A DNA stretch of 64,000 nt from Leptospira sp. GIMC2001. Lineage in GTDB: Bacteria; Spirochaetota; Leptospiria; Leptospirales; Leptospiraceae. Positions 43,843 to 53,042 of this stretch are shown one piece after another. Under the pieces are notes generated by a model, which was given only the letters and a program-made list of their open reading frames with translations, had not been told where the DNA came from and ran no database searches. The number at the start of each line of letters is the position of its first letter. Position 1 is the first letter of the stretch. The position numbers and the translations under genes were made by a program. Location of the stretch: contig NZ_CP115467.1 in assembly GCF_028462125.1 (NCBI RefSeq), forward strand, positions 186,001 through 250,000, in the 5' to 3' direction.

Positions 43843-45455
43843 ATGATTGGTATACCTTCTGGTTGATTTTTGTTGGAACATTCGTTTCAGAGGATTTAAC
43901 AGCAATTTCTGCAGGGGTTATGGCTGGACAAGAAATCTTGAACTTACCTTCTGCTATTCTCTTTTCTACAATTGGAATCTATTTCGGAGATTTAGGATTA
44001 TTTTTTATTGGTAAATTTCTATTTAAATTCACACTAAAATTCAAAAGAATTAAATCTATAATCCAAATAAAAATCAAAGAAAAATATATTGAATATATAA
44101 ATTTAAATTTCAAGAAAATCATATTCATTAGCAGATTTCTACCAGGAACCAGATTACCGATTTATTTACTAGCTGGTTCAGTATCAAATCGCAAAACAAC
44201 TATGCAGTTTATAATTATCAGTTTGATTGCATGTTCTATATGGACACCGATTTTGGTTGGATTGGCTTTTTTATATGGCAAGCAAATAGAAAAGTACCTG
44301 ACTTCCTCCTATAACCTATTCTATCAAATTTTAGCAGTTGGAAGTCTATTTTTGATTTATAAATTTATTTCGATGATCGCAAATGCATCCTACAGAAATA
44401 GAATTAAGCTATGGTTTCTGCGATTTTTCCATTTTGAATTTTGGCCTGCTTGGCTGATTTATACACCACTCGTCATCTACATGATAGGATTGGTGATCAA
44501 ATACAAAGCTGTGCGAATCATTTCTTCGGCAAACCCAGGCTTTCCGCAAGGCGGAGGTATAGCAAATGAATCTAAATCTAGCATACTCGAGAAAATTCCG
44601 AATGAATATATTGCAAAATTCTTTCTAGTTGATAATAATTACAATCTATCGAATGACTCTATTCGTAAATCTATGTTAGACTGTGGAATGAATTTTCCTG
44701 TGATTCTAAAACCTGATGTAGGGGAAAGGGGAGCTGGAATTCAAAAAGCAGAAAATATAGAAATCTTGATTGAGTTAATTTCTAATATAAAAGAGCCTTA
44801 TATTATCCAAGAGATGCATCCTGGACCGTTTGAAGCAGGAATATTCTATTACCGATTTCCTAGTGAAGAGAACGGAAATATTTTATCGATCACTGATAAA
44901 ATATTTCCTAACTTGATCGGAGATGGAATCCATAATGTTGAGGAATTGATTGACAACCATCCAAGATTTAAATTTCAATCTGATGTATTCAAAAAAAGAA
45001 ATTCACATAATCTAAAGCGAATATTAGATAAAGATGAAATTCTCACCATCGGAAAAGTTGGAAATCATATTCAGGGATGCTTATTCAAAGATGGAAGTTC
45101 CCTTATAACGACCCAACTACTAGAATCTATAGATTCCATTTCTAAATCCATAGACGGATTCTTTTTCGGAAGATATGACATCCGTTATAAATCCAAAGAA
45201 GATTTTCGAATGGGCAAGAATTTTCAAATCATTGAATTGAATGGAGTAACAAGTGAATCAACAAATATGTATGATCCAGATTTTCGAATAGTAGATTCTT
45301 ATCACTATCTATTTTTGCAATGGCGAATCCTTATGAAGATAGGTTATGAAAATTATAAGCAAGGCGTTGATCCTATCACTTGGACTGAGTTTAAGAATAT
45401 TCTGAAGAGCCATAAAAATTCAATGAAGAATATAAATCCATATGCAATTTTTTAA
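43839..45455 (+). CDS. DedA (VTT) membrane protein fused to ATP-grasp ligase
   Basis: A 538-residue fusion. Residues 1-190 form a DedA/SNARE-associated membrane domain with FISRFLPGTRLPIYLLAG, the conserved DedA loop. A linker with one more hydrophobic segment and a Gly-rich GFPQGGG follows. From about 255 to 530 there is an ATP-grasp fold: FPVILKPDVGERGAGI, YIIQEMHPG and a metal-binding QIIELNGVTSE. ATP-grasp enzymes make amide or carboxylate-phosphate bonds, and DedA proteins flip or carry lipids. The combination suggests that a lipid precursor is modified while moved, which is inference. It is translationally coupled to the DinB-like gene. Confidence 0.78.
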   Translation: MNDWYTFWLIFVGTFVSEDLTAISAGVMAGQEILNLPSAILFSTIGIYFGDLGLFFIGKFLFKFTLKFKRIKSIIQIKIKEKYIEYINLNFKKIIFISRFLPGTRLPIYLLAGSVSNRKTTMQFIIISLIACSIWTPILVGLAFLYGKQIEKYLTSSYNLFYQILAVGSLFLIYKFISMIANASYRNRIKLWFLRFFHFEFWPAWLIYTPLVIYMIGLVIKYKAVRIISSANPGFPQGGGIANESKSSILEKIPNEYIAKFFLVDNNYNLSNDSIRKSMLDCGMNFPVILKPDVGERGAGIQKAENIEILIELISNIKEPYIIQEMHPGPFEAGIFYYRFPSEENGNILSITDKIFPNLIGDGIHNVEELIDNHPRFKFQSDVFKKRNSHNLKRILDKDEILTIGKVGNHIQGCLFKDGSSLITTQLLESIDSISKSIDGFFFGRYDIRYKSKEDFRMGKNFQIIELNGVTSESTNMYDPDFRIVDSYHYLFLQWRILMKIGYENYKQGVDPITWTEFKNILKSHKNSMKNINPYAIF

Positions 45456-45542
45456 ACTTATGGATGGATGGATAGTTTTTGTAGACAATTCGCGAACGAA
45501 ATATTCTCAAACTAATTTTAAGTTTCTTGCTTCACATTACTT

Positions 45543-46403
45543 ATGTTTTCTTATTGTAGGATGGAAGGAATCATTTCCACACCTCTCACCGAAATAGCAT
45601 ACCAATCCTTTGGAAGGAAAGATGGTAAACCGATCCTTTGCTTACACGGATGGCTAGACAACTCTTCAAGTTTTGAGCCAATAGCTCCAATACTTGCTGA
45701 TCATGGATATTATTTAGTAGCAATTGATTTTCCTGGACATGGTAAATCCGGTTGGCGTTCAACAAAAACAATATACTCCTTTGTGGATTTTATCGCCGAT
45801 ATCAAAGCAGTGGTAGACAGTCTAGGTTGGGAGCATTTTTCGCTATTAGGTCATTCAATGGGTGGCGGACTTGGCTCTCTATTCGCAGGCAGTTTTCCAG
45901 AACAAGTAGACAAATTGATATTAATTGAAGCACTTGGGCCAGTCACTCGTGAACCGAGTGAAGCTCCTTCTTCTCTTGCAAATGCCATCAACCGTCTGTT
46001 AAATGGAATTGACCAGACGGACTCATCTACCTTTAGAAGTTTGGAATTGCTAGTCAACCTCCGTCTCAGAGCAGGCGCTATGAAAAAAGAATCAGCAGAA
46101 CTCCTAATGAAACGAGGAACAGAAAAACTAGAAGACAATACTTATAGATTGCGTCGTGATCCCAGATTGAATCTTCCATCATTGGTAAGATTGACCGAGG
46201 AACAAGTTTTGGAATTTCTAAAAAGGATTTCATGTCCTGTGAAAGTGATTTGGGGGCAAACTGGATACCAATGGGAGAAAAAATTCCTTGCTCAAAGAAT
46301 TGGATCCATCGCTAATATAATTGAGGTGACATTAGAAGGAAACCATCATCTTCATTTGGATTCTCCTGATGAGGTTTCCAAGGAAATTCTCGATTTTTTA
46401 TAA
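45543..46403 (+). CDS. Alpha/beta hydrolase
   Basis: A 286-residue hydrolase: CLHGWLDNSSSF oxyanion loop, IDFPGHGKSGW, nucleophile LGHSMGGG, acid near VIWGQ, and base His in EGNHHLHLDSP. The layout is that of serine-hydrolase-like/MEST esterases. No signal peptide is seen. ATG 45543 is used; ATG 45561 (MEGIISTP) is also possible because neither has a good Shine-Dalgarno. It stands alone after the DedA/ATP-grasp gene, 87 bases apart. Substrate is unknown. Confidence 0.85.
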   Translation: MFSYCRMEGIISTPLTEIAYQSFGRKDGKPILCLHGWLDNSSSFEPIAPILADHGYYLVAIDFPGHGKSGWRSTKTIYSFVDFIADIKAVVDSLGWEHFSLLGHSMGGGLGSLFAGSFPEQVDKLILIEALGPVTREPSEAPSSLANAINRLLNGIDQTDSSTFRSLELLVNLRLRAGAMKKESAELLMKRGTEKLEDNTYRLRRDPRLNLPSLVRLTEEQVLEFLKRISCPVKVIWGQTGYQWEKKFLAQRIGSIANIIEVTLEGNHHLHLDSPDEVSKEILDFL

Positions 46404-46440
46404 TTGTTTCTTTTGACGGCAAAGATTGGAGATTCAATTG

Positions 46441-49107
46441 TTGTATAGGATGATGGTTTTAACTAGAAATTTTTTTCTTCTGATTGTATTGGTATTCTTA
46501 TTGGGACATTGCGCACCAATACCTACAAACTCTTCTGAACAATTTCTAAATGCACTTGGATTTGCAAACTACGGGTCTCAATCCTTTCAATTGGGAGGTC
46601 GAATATCTGGTCTGCAAGGAACGGGTCTGCAAATCAGCAACTCGATTTCAGGAACGAACTTAGCGATAACAGATAACGGCAACTTTGTATTTGCTGAACC
46701 GATTTCGATCAATCAAGCATACAACATAACCATAACCAATCAACCAACTTCCCCTGCGCAAGAATGCGTTGTTACAGGAGGAGAAGGAACTGCATTAGGC
46801 AATATTGAGACAGTATCAATCAACTGCGATATTTCCAGATTTAGTATTGGAGGAACTGTCGAGAACTTAAAAGGTAGCGGATTCCAAATCAGTCTTAATT
46901 CAGTACAATTTTTATCGATAACCTCAAATGGAACTTTTGCTTTTCCTGATACCTTTATTTCGGAACAAACCTATTCGGTGACCGTTACGAATCAACCAAC
47001 TAGTCCACCGCAGACTTGCTTGTTAGAGAATGCGACGGGAACAACCTCAAATAGTAACATCACAAATATTAGAATCAATTGTTTGGATCAAGCCGTAGTT
47101 GCATCAGTGAGTCCATCTGGGCTTACCATGACTGCGACCGCCCCGATTGTGATAACTTTTAATAAAGCAATGCAAGCAAATAGCTGCACCATTGAAGGAT
47201 CGATTGAAGGCGATAGCCATACAGAAACTTGGTCAACGACTAGTTCAGCAAATGATACTTTGACTCTAACTCCAACCGCAACTTGGGGACTTGGTATCAA
47301 CCGTAATCTAATCATACAGAATTGTTTGGATGTTGATGGTCTCTTAAGTCTCAATGGCTTCAGTTTGCGATATGAAGGATTTTTCTCGATTACTGCTACA
47401 GTTGATGCGATTCGGTATGTTTCTAATTCGGGAAATAATGCAGCCAATAATTGTACCAATCCTGCAAGTCCTTGTCTTACAATTGAATACGCCTACAATC
47501 TACTCACTGGAGTTGCTAATTGTGCGACCAATCATGATTGCGCTGTATTCATTCAATCTGGGAATTATTTTCCAACTAACACCATTGCTTTAAGTGAAGG
47601 TGTATCATTGATTGGAAGTCGGAGTAGCAATTTTTTCTCTTCGACGTATCCAAATACTGTTACGGGTATTTTTGGTAATAGTATTACAGGATGTGGAAAT
47701 CTTGCTTCCAATTATTGCAGAACCATACTAGTGCAAAATGTTTCCAATCAAACCCAGATTAGTTCGATGGCTGTCCTCGGCAAACCTTCGGTCGAATTTG
47801 CAACTGCAATTCAAGTCGGTAACTCAGGTAACGCAAACTTACGAAGCCTTCAGATCACAGTGAATGATACCAATCTTACAGGATCAAGTCCTGTGGGTGT
47901 TTTGATTAATGGAACTGGCCTCACAGTCAATTACAATTATCTCTACGTAGAAGGAGGGAATGCAACGGGAACCGGAAGCACCACGACCGCTATGCTAGTT
48001 GATAATTCTCCGAGCATAAATTTGACAATGACTGGATCTGTCCTTGGCATCAAGAATGCAAACACAGTTTACGGATTTCGTCTCCAATCAACGAGTATTG
48101 CAACGATTAATCTATACTATATATCCAGTAATCGGAACAATGTTGGATTTCTTCCAAACTCCGTTAGAAATCTCTCTTTTGATGGAAATCTATCTCAAGT
48201 CGCTTTCAATCTAATCTATTCAAATATTCAATCATTCAATGCCAATGAAACTTCAATCGCAATCGATTGGAATAGCACGAATGCTCCAACAGCAGTGCAA
48301 TACCTTTTAAGCAACAATATTACAACTGGTTCGATCTCGTTAGGAACTGGTCAAGCGATTGGAATAAACTATCAACGATTGGCTGGAATCTTACTCAACA
48401 ATCGCATAGTAGGTGGAGAATTTAGTGGAGCAGGATCTCCGACTATAAATGGAATCCGATGTTCGATTGCAAATGATGTAAGAATCTGGGGTAATAGCAT
48501 TGCCTCGGGCAGAGGCTCTTCTAGCCACTCGGCAGTGTTTCTCGGTGCTGGATGTTCGGAAGCCTCGATTCTCAATAATAATCTTGCTGGCAATAGTGAT
48601 GGAAGCAGTGTTTGTATACTCGCAGACAATTCCTATGCAAATGGAGCGATTACCAATAATAATTTCCATTCTTGTGCCGGTGCTCACTTCAGAGTAGATG
48701 GTGGAACTCCAGTCAATTACTTCGTGTCGAATTGTGCAGGCACTGGAACTGGGAATTTAGCTTCTGGTGCAGGATGTACGAACACTCTGTCCGCAGCTAC
48801 GGCAGCGACAGTGGCAGGCAACATAGATCAGAATGCATCCTTTCTCAATACGGGATCGGGAATTGATTTGTGGAATTGGGATTTGAGACTGAGAACCGAT
48901 GGAACAACTCCTTGCATACTATCACGAGGAGCAAGAAGCCTCACGCCACTATTGGCGATGGGCAATCCTGCATATCAATATCTTAGCTTAGATATAGCAG
49001 GGAATACAAGAACACAAACTAGTACAACTGGAATAAACAATTTACCTGTTGATGCGGCTGGAATAAGTATAGGATCTTATGAAAATGATGGCTTCTGCCA
49101 AAACTAG
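46441..49107 (+). CDS. Large beta-helix lipoprotein with tandem repeat domains
   Basis: An 888-residue surface lipoprotein. The signal peptide ends with FLLGHC. Two tandem repeats of about 80 residues follow (FQLGGRISGLQGTGLQIS and FSIGGTVENLKGSGFQIS), each with a NQPTSP motif and a Cys pair. Then a Big-like domain (ASVSPSGLTMTATAPIVITF) and a long right-handed beta-helix with DUF1565-like RYVSNSGNN and many Asn/Gly turns. This is a surface adhesin or carbohydrate-binding type. TTG 46441 is preceded by GGAG at 46428-46431 (nine bases); TTG 46438 and ATG 46450 are also possible starts. It is monocistronic with a hairpin after it. Confidence 0.75.
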   Translation: MYRMMVLTRNFFLLIVLVFLLGHCAPIPTNSSEQFLNALGFANYGSQSFQLGGRISGLQGTGLQISNSISGTNLAITDNGNFVFAEPISINQAYNITITNQPTSPAQECVVTGGEGTALGNIETVSINCDISRFSIGGTVENLKGSGFQISLNSVQFLSITSNGTFAFPDTFISEQTYSVTVTNQPTSPPQTCLLENATGTTSNSNITNIRINCLDQAVVASVSPSGLTMTATAPIVITFNKAMQANSCTIEGSIEGDSHTETWSTTSSANDTLTLTPTATWGLGINRNLIIQNCLDVDGLLSLNGFSLRYEGFFSITATVDAIRYVSNSGNNAANNCTNPASPCLTIEYAYNLLTGVANCATNHDCAVFIQSGNYFPTNTIALSEGVSLIGSRSSNFFSSTYPNTVTGIFGNSITGCGNLASNYCRTILVQNVSNQTQISSMAVLGKPSVEFATAIQVGNSGNANLRSLQITVNDTNLTGSSPVGVLINGTGLTVNYNYLYVEGGNATGTGSTTTAMLVDNSPSINLTMTGSVLGIKNANTVYGFRLQSTSIATINLYYISSNRNNVGFLPNSVRNLSFDGNLSQVAFNLIYSNIQSFNANETSIAIDWNSTNAPTAVQYLLSNNITTGSISLGTGQAIGINYQRLAGILLNNRIVGGEFSGAGSPTINGIRCSIANDVRIWGNSIASGRGSSSHSAVFLGAGCSEASILNNNLAGNSDGSSVCILADNSYANGAITNNNFHSCAGAHFRVDGGTPVNYFVSNCAGTGTGNLASGAGCTNTLSAATAATVAGNIDQNASFLNTGSGIDLWNWDLRLRTDGTTPCILSRGARSLTPLLAMGNPAYQYLSLDIAGNTRTQTSTTGINNLPVDAAGISIGSYENDGFCQN

Positions 49108-49108
49108 A

Positions 49109-49143
49109 ACAGCTCTATTCGTGTTTTAAACCAATAGAGCTGT
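49109..49143. terminator. Bidirectional hairpin terminator
   Basis: ACAGCTCTATT at 49109-49119 pairs perfectly with AATAGAGCTGT at 49133-49143 around a 13-base loop. It lies between the convergent ends of the beta-helix lipoprotein and htpX. There is no clean T-run, so strength is uncertain. Confidence 0.6.
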
Positions 49144-49180
49144 ATTCTCAAAAAAGAAAACGATTATTAGAATGTTCTAA

Positions 49181-50068
49181 TCAGTATCGATTTCTCCGTA
49201 GGGCATCAATTCGATCTTCGAGCGGTGGGTGTGTTGCAAACAAAGCCATCATTTTACCTTTACCAGAGATCTTTAATGAAGCAAGGGCTGCACCGCGTTC
49301 ATCTTCTGGAGCATTTGCATATTTGCGTAATTTTTCTAATGCAGCAATCATAGATTCACGACCGGCAAGCTTTGCTGCACCTGCATCAGCACGAAATTCT
49401 CTTGCACGAGAAAAATAATTCACAATTATGGATCCAAGAATTGTGAATAAGATATCCAAGACAATAGTCGATGCAAAACGAACTATAAATTCTAGATCTT
49501 CTCTTACCATACGTCCAATCGCAAAAGCAATGACGCGCGACAAGAATAATGTGAAAGCATTCACGACTCCTTGAACTAGTGTCATCGTCACCATATCTCC
49601 GTTAGCTACGTGGGATACTTCATGAGCAAGAACACCGTCAACTTCAGATGTATCCATATAATTCAGGAGACCCGTAGAAACCGCAACTAAGGAACTGGAT
49701 TTTGTAGGGCCAGTGGCAAAGGCATTGATTTCTGGCGAATCATAAATTCCGACTTCTGGTGTTGGGATCCTTGCAGCAGCCGCAAGCCTTTGCACTCTCG
49801 CATATAAGTCTCTTTCGACCCCGACAGCTTTATTCGGATCAATTATTTTGACTCCCATCATCCATTTTGCCATTACTTTTGAAAGGGCTAATGATATGAA
49901 AGCTCCGGCAAAACCCCAGATAGAACAGAATATAAGCAGCGATGTAAAATTTATTCCTTCTGCTTCCACCCAATGCCTAACTCCAAGTAAATTGGTTATG
50001 ATGGAAATAGTAACAATAATAAGAATATTCGTAACCAGAAACAGTCCGATTCTTTTAAACCAAGTCAT
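49181..50068 (-). CDS. htpX: Heat-shock membrane metalloprotease HtpX
   Basis: A 295-residue HtpX. Two N-terminal helices (about 8-30 and 45-68) are followed by the zinc site HEVSH at residues 149-153 and a downstream Glu in AREFRADAGAA. Two further hydrophobic segments lie after the site. It degrades misfolded membrane proteins. I chose ATG 50068 because a strong AAGGAGGT stands ten bases upstream, and MTWFKRIGLFL matches the family N-terminus; the ATG at 50095 would put that Shine-Dalgarno inside the gene. It lies downstream of the minus-strand run from 54917. Confidence 0.95.
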   Translation of the reverse strand: MTWFKRIGLFLVTNILIIVTISIITNLLGVRHWVEAEGINFTSLLIFCSIWGFAGAFISLALSKVMAKWMMGVKIIDPNKAVGVERDLYARVQRLAAAARIPTPEVGIYDSPEINAFATGPTKSSSLVAVSTGLLNYMDTSEVDGVLAHEVSHVANGDMVTMTLVQGVVNAFTLFLSRVIAFAIGRMVREDLEFIVRFASTIVLDILFTILGSIIVNYFSRAREFRADAGAAKLAGRESMIAALEKLRKYANAPEDERGAALASLKISGKGKMMALFATHPPLEDRIDALRRNRY

Positions 50069-50103
50069 AGATTTTATGACCTCCTTTATATCCATTAGAC
50101 TGG

Positions 50104-50943
50104 CTACCTAGACTTTTTTGCCAAGTAGGATTCCAAAATTAAATCAGCCTCGCTAGAACGAAGCCAACCTTTATCTCGGAAGATTTCTATACAGACTTCT
50201 AGAGAATCCGATGGAACATTTCCAAAGAAGGAATGAAGTTCAGGATAGCTTAGATTAGAACCTTTTTTCTGAATCAACTTTTCCATTTCGTCTGCAAAAC
50301 TCGAAGCAATCCTCAATTGAACAAATAGCATTGTGTAGTTTTCGAGAAAGCTCAAAAATTCCGTATCAGAATCCTCAACAGCCAAACCGAAAGCATAATC
50401 GTAAATATTCATATCTTCCGAGAAAACCTTTTTTATATCAGAGCCGAGCGACTTGAAAAGATGCAACATTCGACTTGGGTCAACCGTTCCGCTCTTGGTT
50501 AGCATTTTGATATGTACTAAATCAATTCTTGCAATCAATCCTTTCGCTGGCTCGAGATTCCATGTTCGTGAAATTGTATTCTTTAACAAAACCGCATACT
50601 GTGCCTTAGATAGATAACTCCAATAGGAGCTGATCAGATCAGGCGCCGGTTTATTCAGTAATTTGGCTTTGTGAATTGAAGTAATCTGACAATAGAATAA
50701 TTCCGTAAGTGCCGCATGAGAAAACATTGGATTCTGCAAAATGGATTTAACAATATATTTATCTGTCACACGAAAATAATAATCCATCATATAAGCGAAT
50801 CCTACATCTTTCTCAATCTCGACAGAAAGAGTTGCTGGATGGATCTCACTTAGTACGGATTCAATTTTCTTTAACTTTGGAACCGGTTCATAAACCAGTT
50901 CTAGTAATTCTCTTATCTTATCTGGATTACTAGATATTGTCAT
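50104..50943 (-). CDS. Protein of unknown function, 279 aa
   Basis: A soluble, mostly helical protein with no motif I recognise. There is a YMMDYYFRV segment and a long helical C-terminus with ELHSFFGNVPSDS. Its start overlaps the end of the permease gene by 4 bases, so it is translationally coupled to it. It may be an accessory to the transport system or an unrelated co-transcribed gene. Confidence 0.6.
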   Translation of the reverse strand: MTISSNPDKIRELLELVYEPVPKLKKIESVLSEIHPATLSVEIEKDVGFAYMMDYYFRVTDKYIVKSILQNPMFSHAALTELFYCQITSIHKAKLLNKPAPDLISSYWSYLSKAQYAVLLKNTISRTWNLEPAKGLIARIDLVHIKMLTKSGTVDPSRMLHLFKSLGSDIKKVFSEDMNIYDYAFGLAVEDSDTEFLSFLENYTMLFVQLRIASSFADEMEKLIQKKGSNLSYPELHSFFGNVPSDSLEVCIEIFRDKGWLRSSEADLILESYLAKKSR

Positions 50944-52544
50944 TCTTTTCGTGGACTCAATTTAAAATAAGATGCAATAAACATTAGAACAGCAAGCAGA
51001 ATATATGCGATCGTAAATTTTGAATCATAGTACAATCGAAATTCAGTTAAAATTGCATTCCCAGAAAGCGTATATGCATGGATGATACCAACGAGACTCA
51101 ACACTCCACCCGCCAAACACCAAATTGACGCTTTTTTGAATTGCCTATCGATAATAAAAACTGTAATAGATGCCCATACCATAGCGGTAAGAAGGAATCC
51201 TTGAGACAAAGACAATACTCCATCTAAAGCATAGGGAAGAATCGGCTGCGACATAGACACATTGGACATCCAGAGATTATGAACTCCACTCACTCCTGAT
51301 TGGGACAAAATTGTCTGCAATTGATTATCTGCATAAATGAAAACACTTTGTACCATTAGCACAGCCCAACCAGCGAGTGCGGGAAACAATCCTACAACAA
51401 CAGCAGGCGCATGATTTTTTGGAACCGATTGAAACGCTTGAGCTCCGATCACAATTCCGATCCATAGAACAATAGCCATACCAGCTTCAATCGGAATCAA
51501 AGCTGAGATAAGTCCAATAAGACCAAATAGAGATAGTACTGTGATGAAGGCTCCATTTAACACAGAATAACCGATTTTTGCTCCGAGACCTTTCCATCCT
51601 GGATGTCCAATGTAAATCGTCGTTGGGAAAGGAGAGCCAAACAAGGAACCTGCAATCGTTCCAATCCCATTCACTAGCAGAGATGACTTGGTATCATAGG
51701 AATCTCCAGCAGCGTCCGCTGACTCTAGGTTTTGGAGAGATCCAATCACATTGAAAATTCCCATAGGAAGAATTACTGCAAAATAGGCGGATAAGTAGCT
51801 TGGTTCTAATACTGAGAAAAGTTCTGATATATAAATTTTTGGAAACTCAAAACCGATTGTTGCTGTGGCAAGAGAAACCTGTTCCATCTGCATCAAAGGC
51901 GTTCCCCAGATCCCACTTAACCAAGCGAGTCCAGTTCCGACGATTACCGCAAGAAGACCACCTGGAATCATAAGTGGGAATTTGACATTGGCAAAATACT
52001 GTACCAAAATAATTCCGAAGGGAATAAATCCAACTAGTGGATTCTGAAATGTGCGAAGTAAAAAATCCATTGATATAAAAGTGATCGCAATCCCAGCAAG
52101 TGATGAAAGTAAAGCTGCCCTCGGAGTTGAACGTCGTATCCATCCAGCAACGAAGGATCCTCCTACTTCAATCAATCCTGAAAGAAAACTAGCTAGAATT
52201 CCTGCCTTCCAAGCCGCAACATAATCACCAGTTTCCTTATAAACGGGGAAGAGAATAAAAAATATAAATGCAAATAAAGATACCGTATTGATTCCATAGG
52301 GAAGGGCAGTCACATCGTCTCGACCCTCTCTTATGCCAAGTCTATACGAAAGCCATGCATAGAATAAATTACCAATTAACAGTGAGACTGCGATACCGGG
52401 CATTACAACTGATGTGATAAAAGCGATTGGAAACCCACACAACCATACACAGAGAGCGATGATGACGAGCAATTGAATGAGATTGTCAATCATCAATCCA
52501 AAAAAACCATCGATATCTCCACTGACGAAGATCTTAGGTCTCAT
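50940..52544 (-). CDS. NCS2/AzgA-like permease
   Basis: A 534-residue transporter with about thirteen membrane helices. The N-terminal block DGFFGLMIDNLIQLL, the GRDDVTALPYGINT region and the QNLESADAAGDSY segment are characteristic of xanthine/uracil-type (NCS2) permeases and their AzgA relatives. The substrate is probably a nucleobase or a related anion; it cannot be decided. ATG 52544 follows GGAGG by eight bases, and overlaps the SspB-like gene by 11 bases. The gene pair with the 50104 protein is unusual for a purine permease. Confidence 0.78.
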   Translation of the reverse strand: MRPKIFVSGDIDGFFGLMIDNLIQLLVIIALCVWLCGFPIAFITSVVMPGIAVSLLIGNLFYAWLSYRLGIREGRDDVTALPYGINTVSLFAFIFFILFPVYKETGDYVAAWKAGILASFLSGLIEVGGSFVAGWIRRSTPRAALLSSLAGIAITFISMDFLLRTFQNPLVGFIPFGIILVQYFANVKFPLMIPGGLLAVIVGTGLAWLSGIWGTPLMQMEQVSLATATIGFEFPKIYISELFSVLEPSYLSAYFAVILPMGIFNVIGSLQNLESADAAGDSYDTKSSLLVNGIGTIAGSLFGSPFPTTIYIGHPGWKGLGAKIGYSVLNGAFITVLSLFGLIGLISALIPIEAGMAIVLWIGIVIGAQAFQSVPKNHAPAVVVGLFPALAGWAVLMVQSVFIYADNQLQTILSQSGVSGVHNLWMSNVSMSQPILPYALDGVLSLSQGFLLTAMVWASITVFIIDRQFKKASIWCLAGGVLSLVGIIHAYTLSGNAILTEFRLYYDSKFTIAYILLAVLMFIASYFKLSPRKE

Positions 52545-53019
52545 TTTTTTTGCCTCCAAAATCTACACGAATCACATTGCCATCGTTAGGTTCGGATGGC
52601 ATTCTCTCTTTTACAGCTTTTTTGGTAGACTCAGCTTTGGATTCTGATTTTGCTTCTGACTTATCTTCTGAGACAGGCGGAAGCATTCTCAACTGAACCA
52701 GGGAAGTCTGACTTTTATCATAGATACGAAAAACACTATCCCAAGGAATGATTACTGCTTCCCAATTATATCCGAATTGCAGTTCGGCAAAAAGTTCTGT
52801 CTCGAGGGATTGAACATTTCTTACAGCTCTTGGTCCAAAAACCAAAATGATTCCCGATTCTTTTTCTTCTCCAACAAGTCCACGATTGCCAATCTTCAAT
52901 TGAGGGTGCGGTAGGACATGGAGATAAAAAGTTCCAAATCGTTCCCAATATAGATTAAACAATTCACTCTTAAAAGAGCGAATGTTTTTCAATTCTTCAG
53001 CCGTAAGTTCGCCGTCCAT
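52534..53019 (-). CDS. SspB-like ClpXP adaptor
   Basis: A 161-residue protein. The middle has the strand order of SspB, with FYLHVLPHPQLKI, ILVFGPRAVRNV, FAELQFGYNWEAVIIPWDSV and FRIYD. A disordered Lys/Ser/Glu-rich linker leads to a short C-terminal tail NVIRVDFGG, comparable with the ClpX-binding XB peptide of SspB. SspB delivers ssrA-tagged proteins to ClpXP. The whole is a moderate match judged by eye. It is upstream of the permease (11-base overlap) and downstream of the dehydratase gene by 23 bases. Confidence 0.55.
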   Translation of the reverse strand: MDGELTAEELKNIRSFKSELFNLYWERFGTFYLHVLPHPQLKIGNRGLVGEEKESGIILVFGPRAVRNVQSLETELFAELQFGYNWEAVIIPWDSVFRIYDKSQTSLVQLRMLPPVSEDKSEAKSESKAESTKKAVKERMPSEPNDGNVIRVDFGGKKNET

Positions 53020-53042
53020 GCGTTAGTCCTGTAAATTCTATT

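Noticed and set aside
47088..47459. 123-codon antisense frame in the beta-helix lipoprotein
   Set aside because: Lies fully inside a well-supported gene on the other strand, with no ribosome site or motif.
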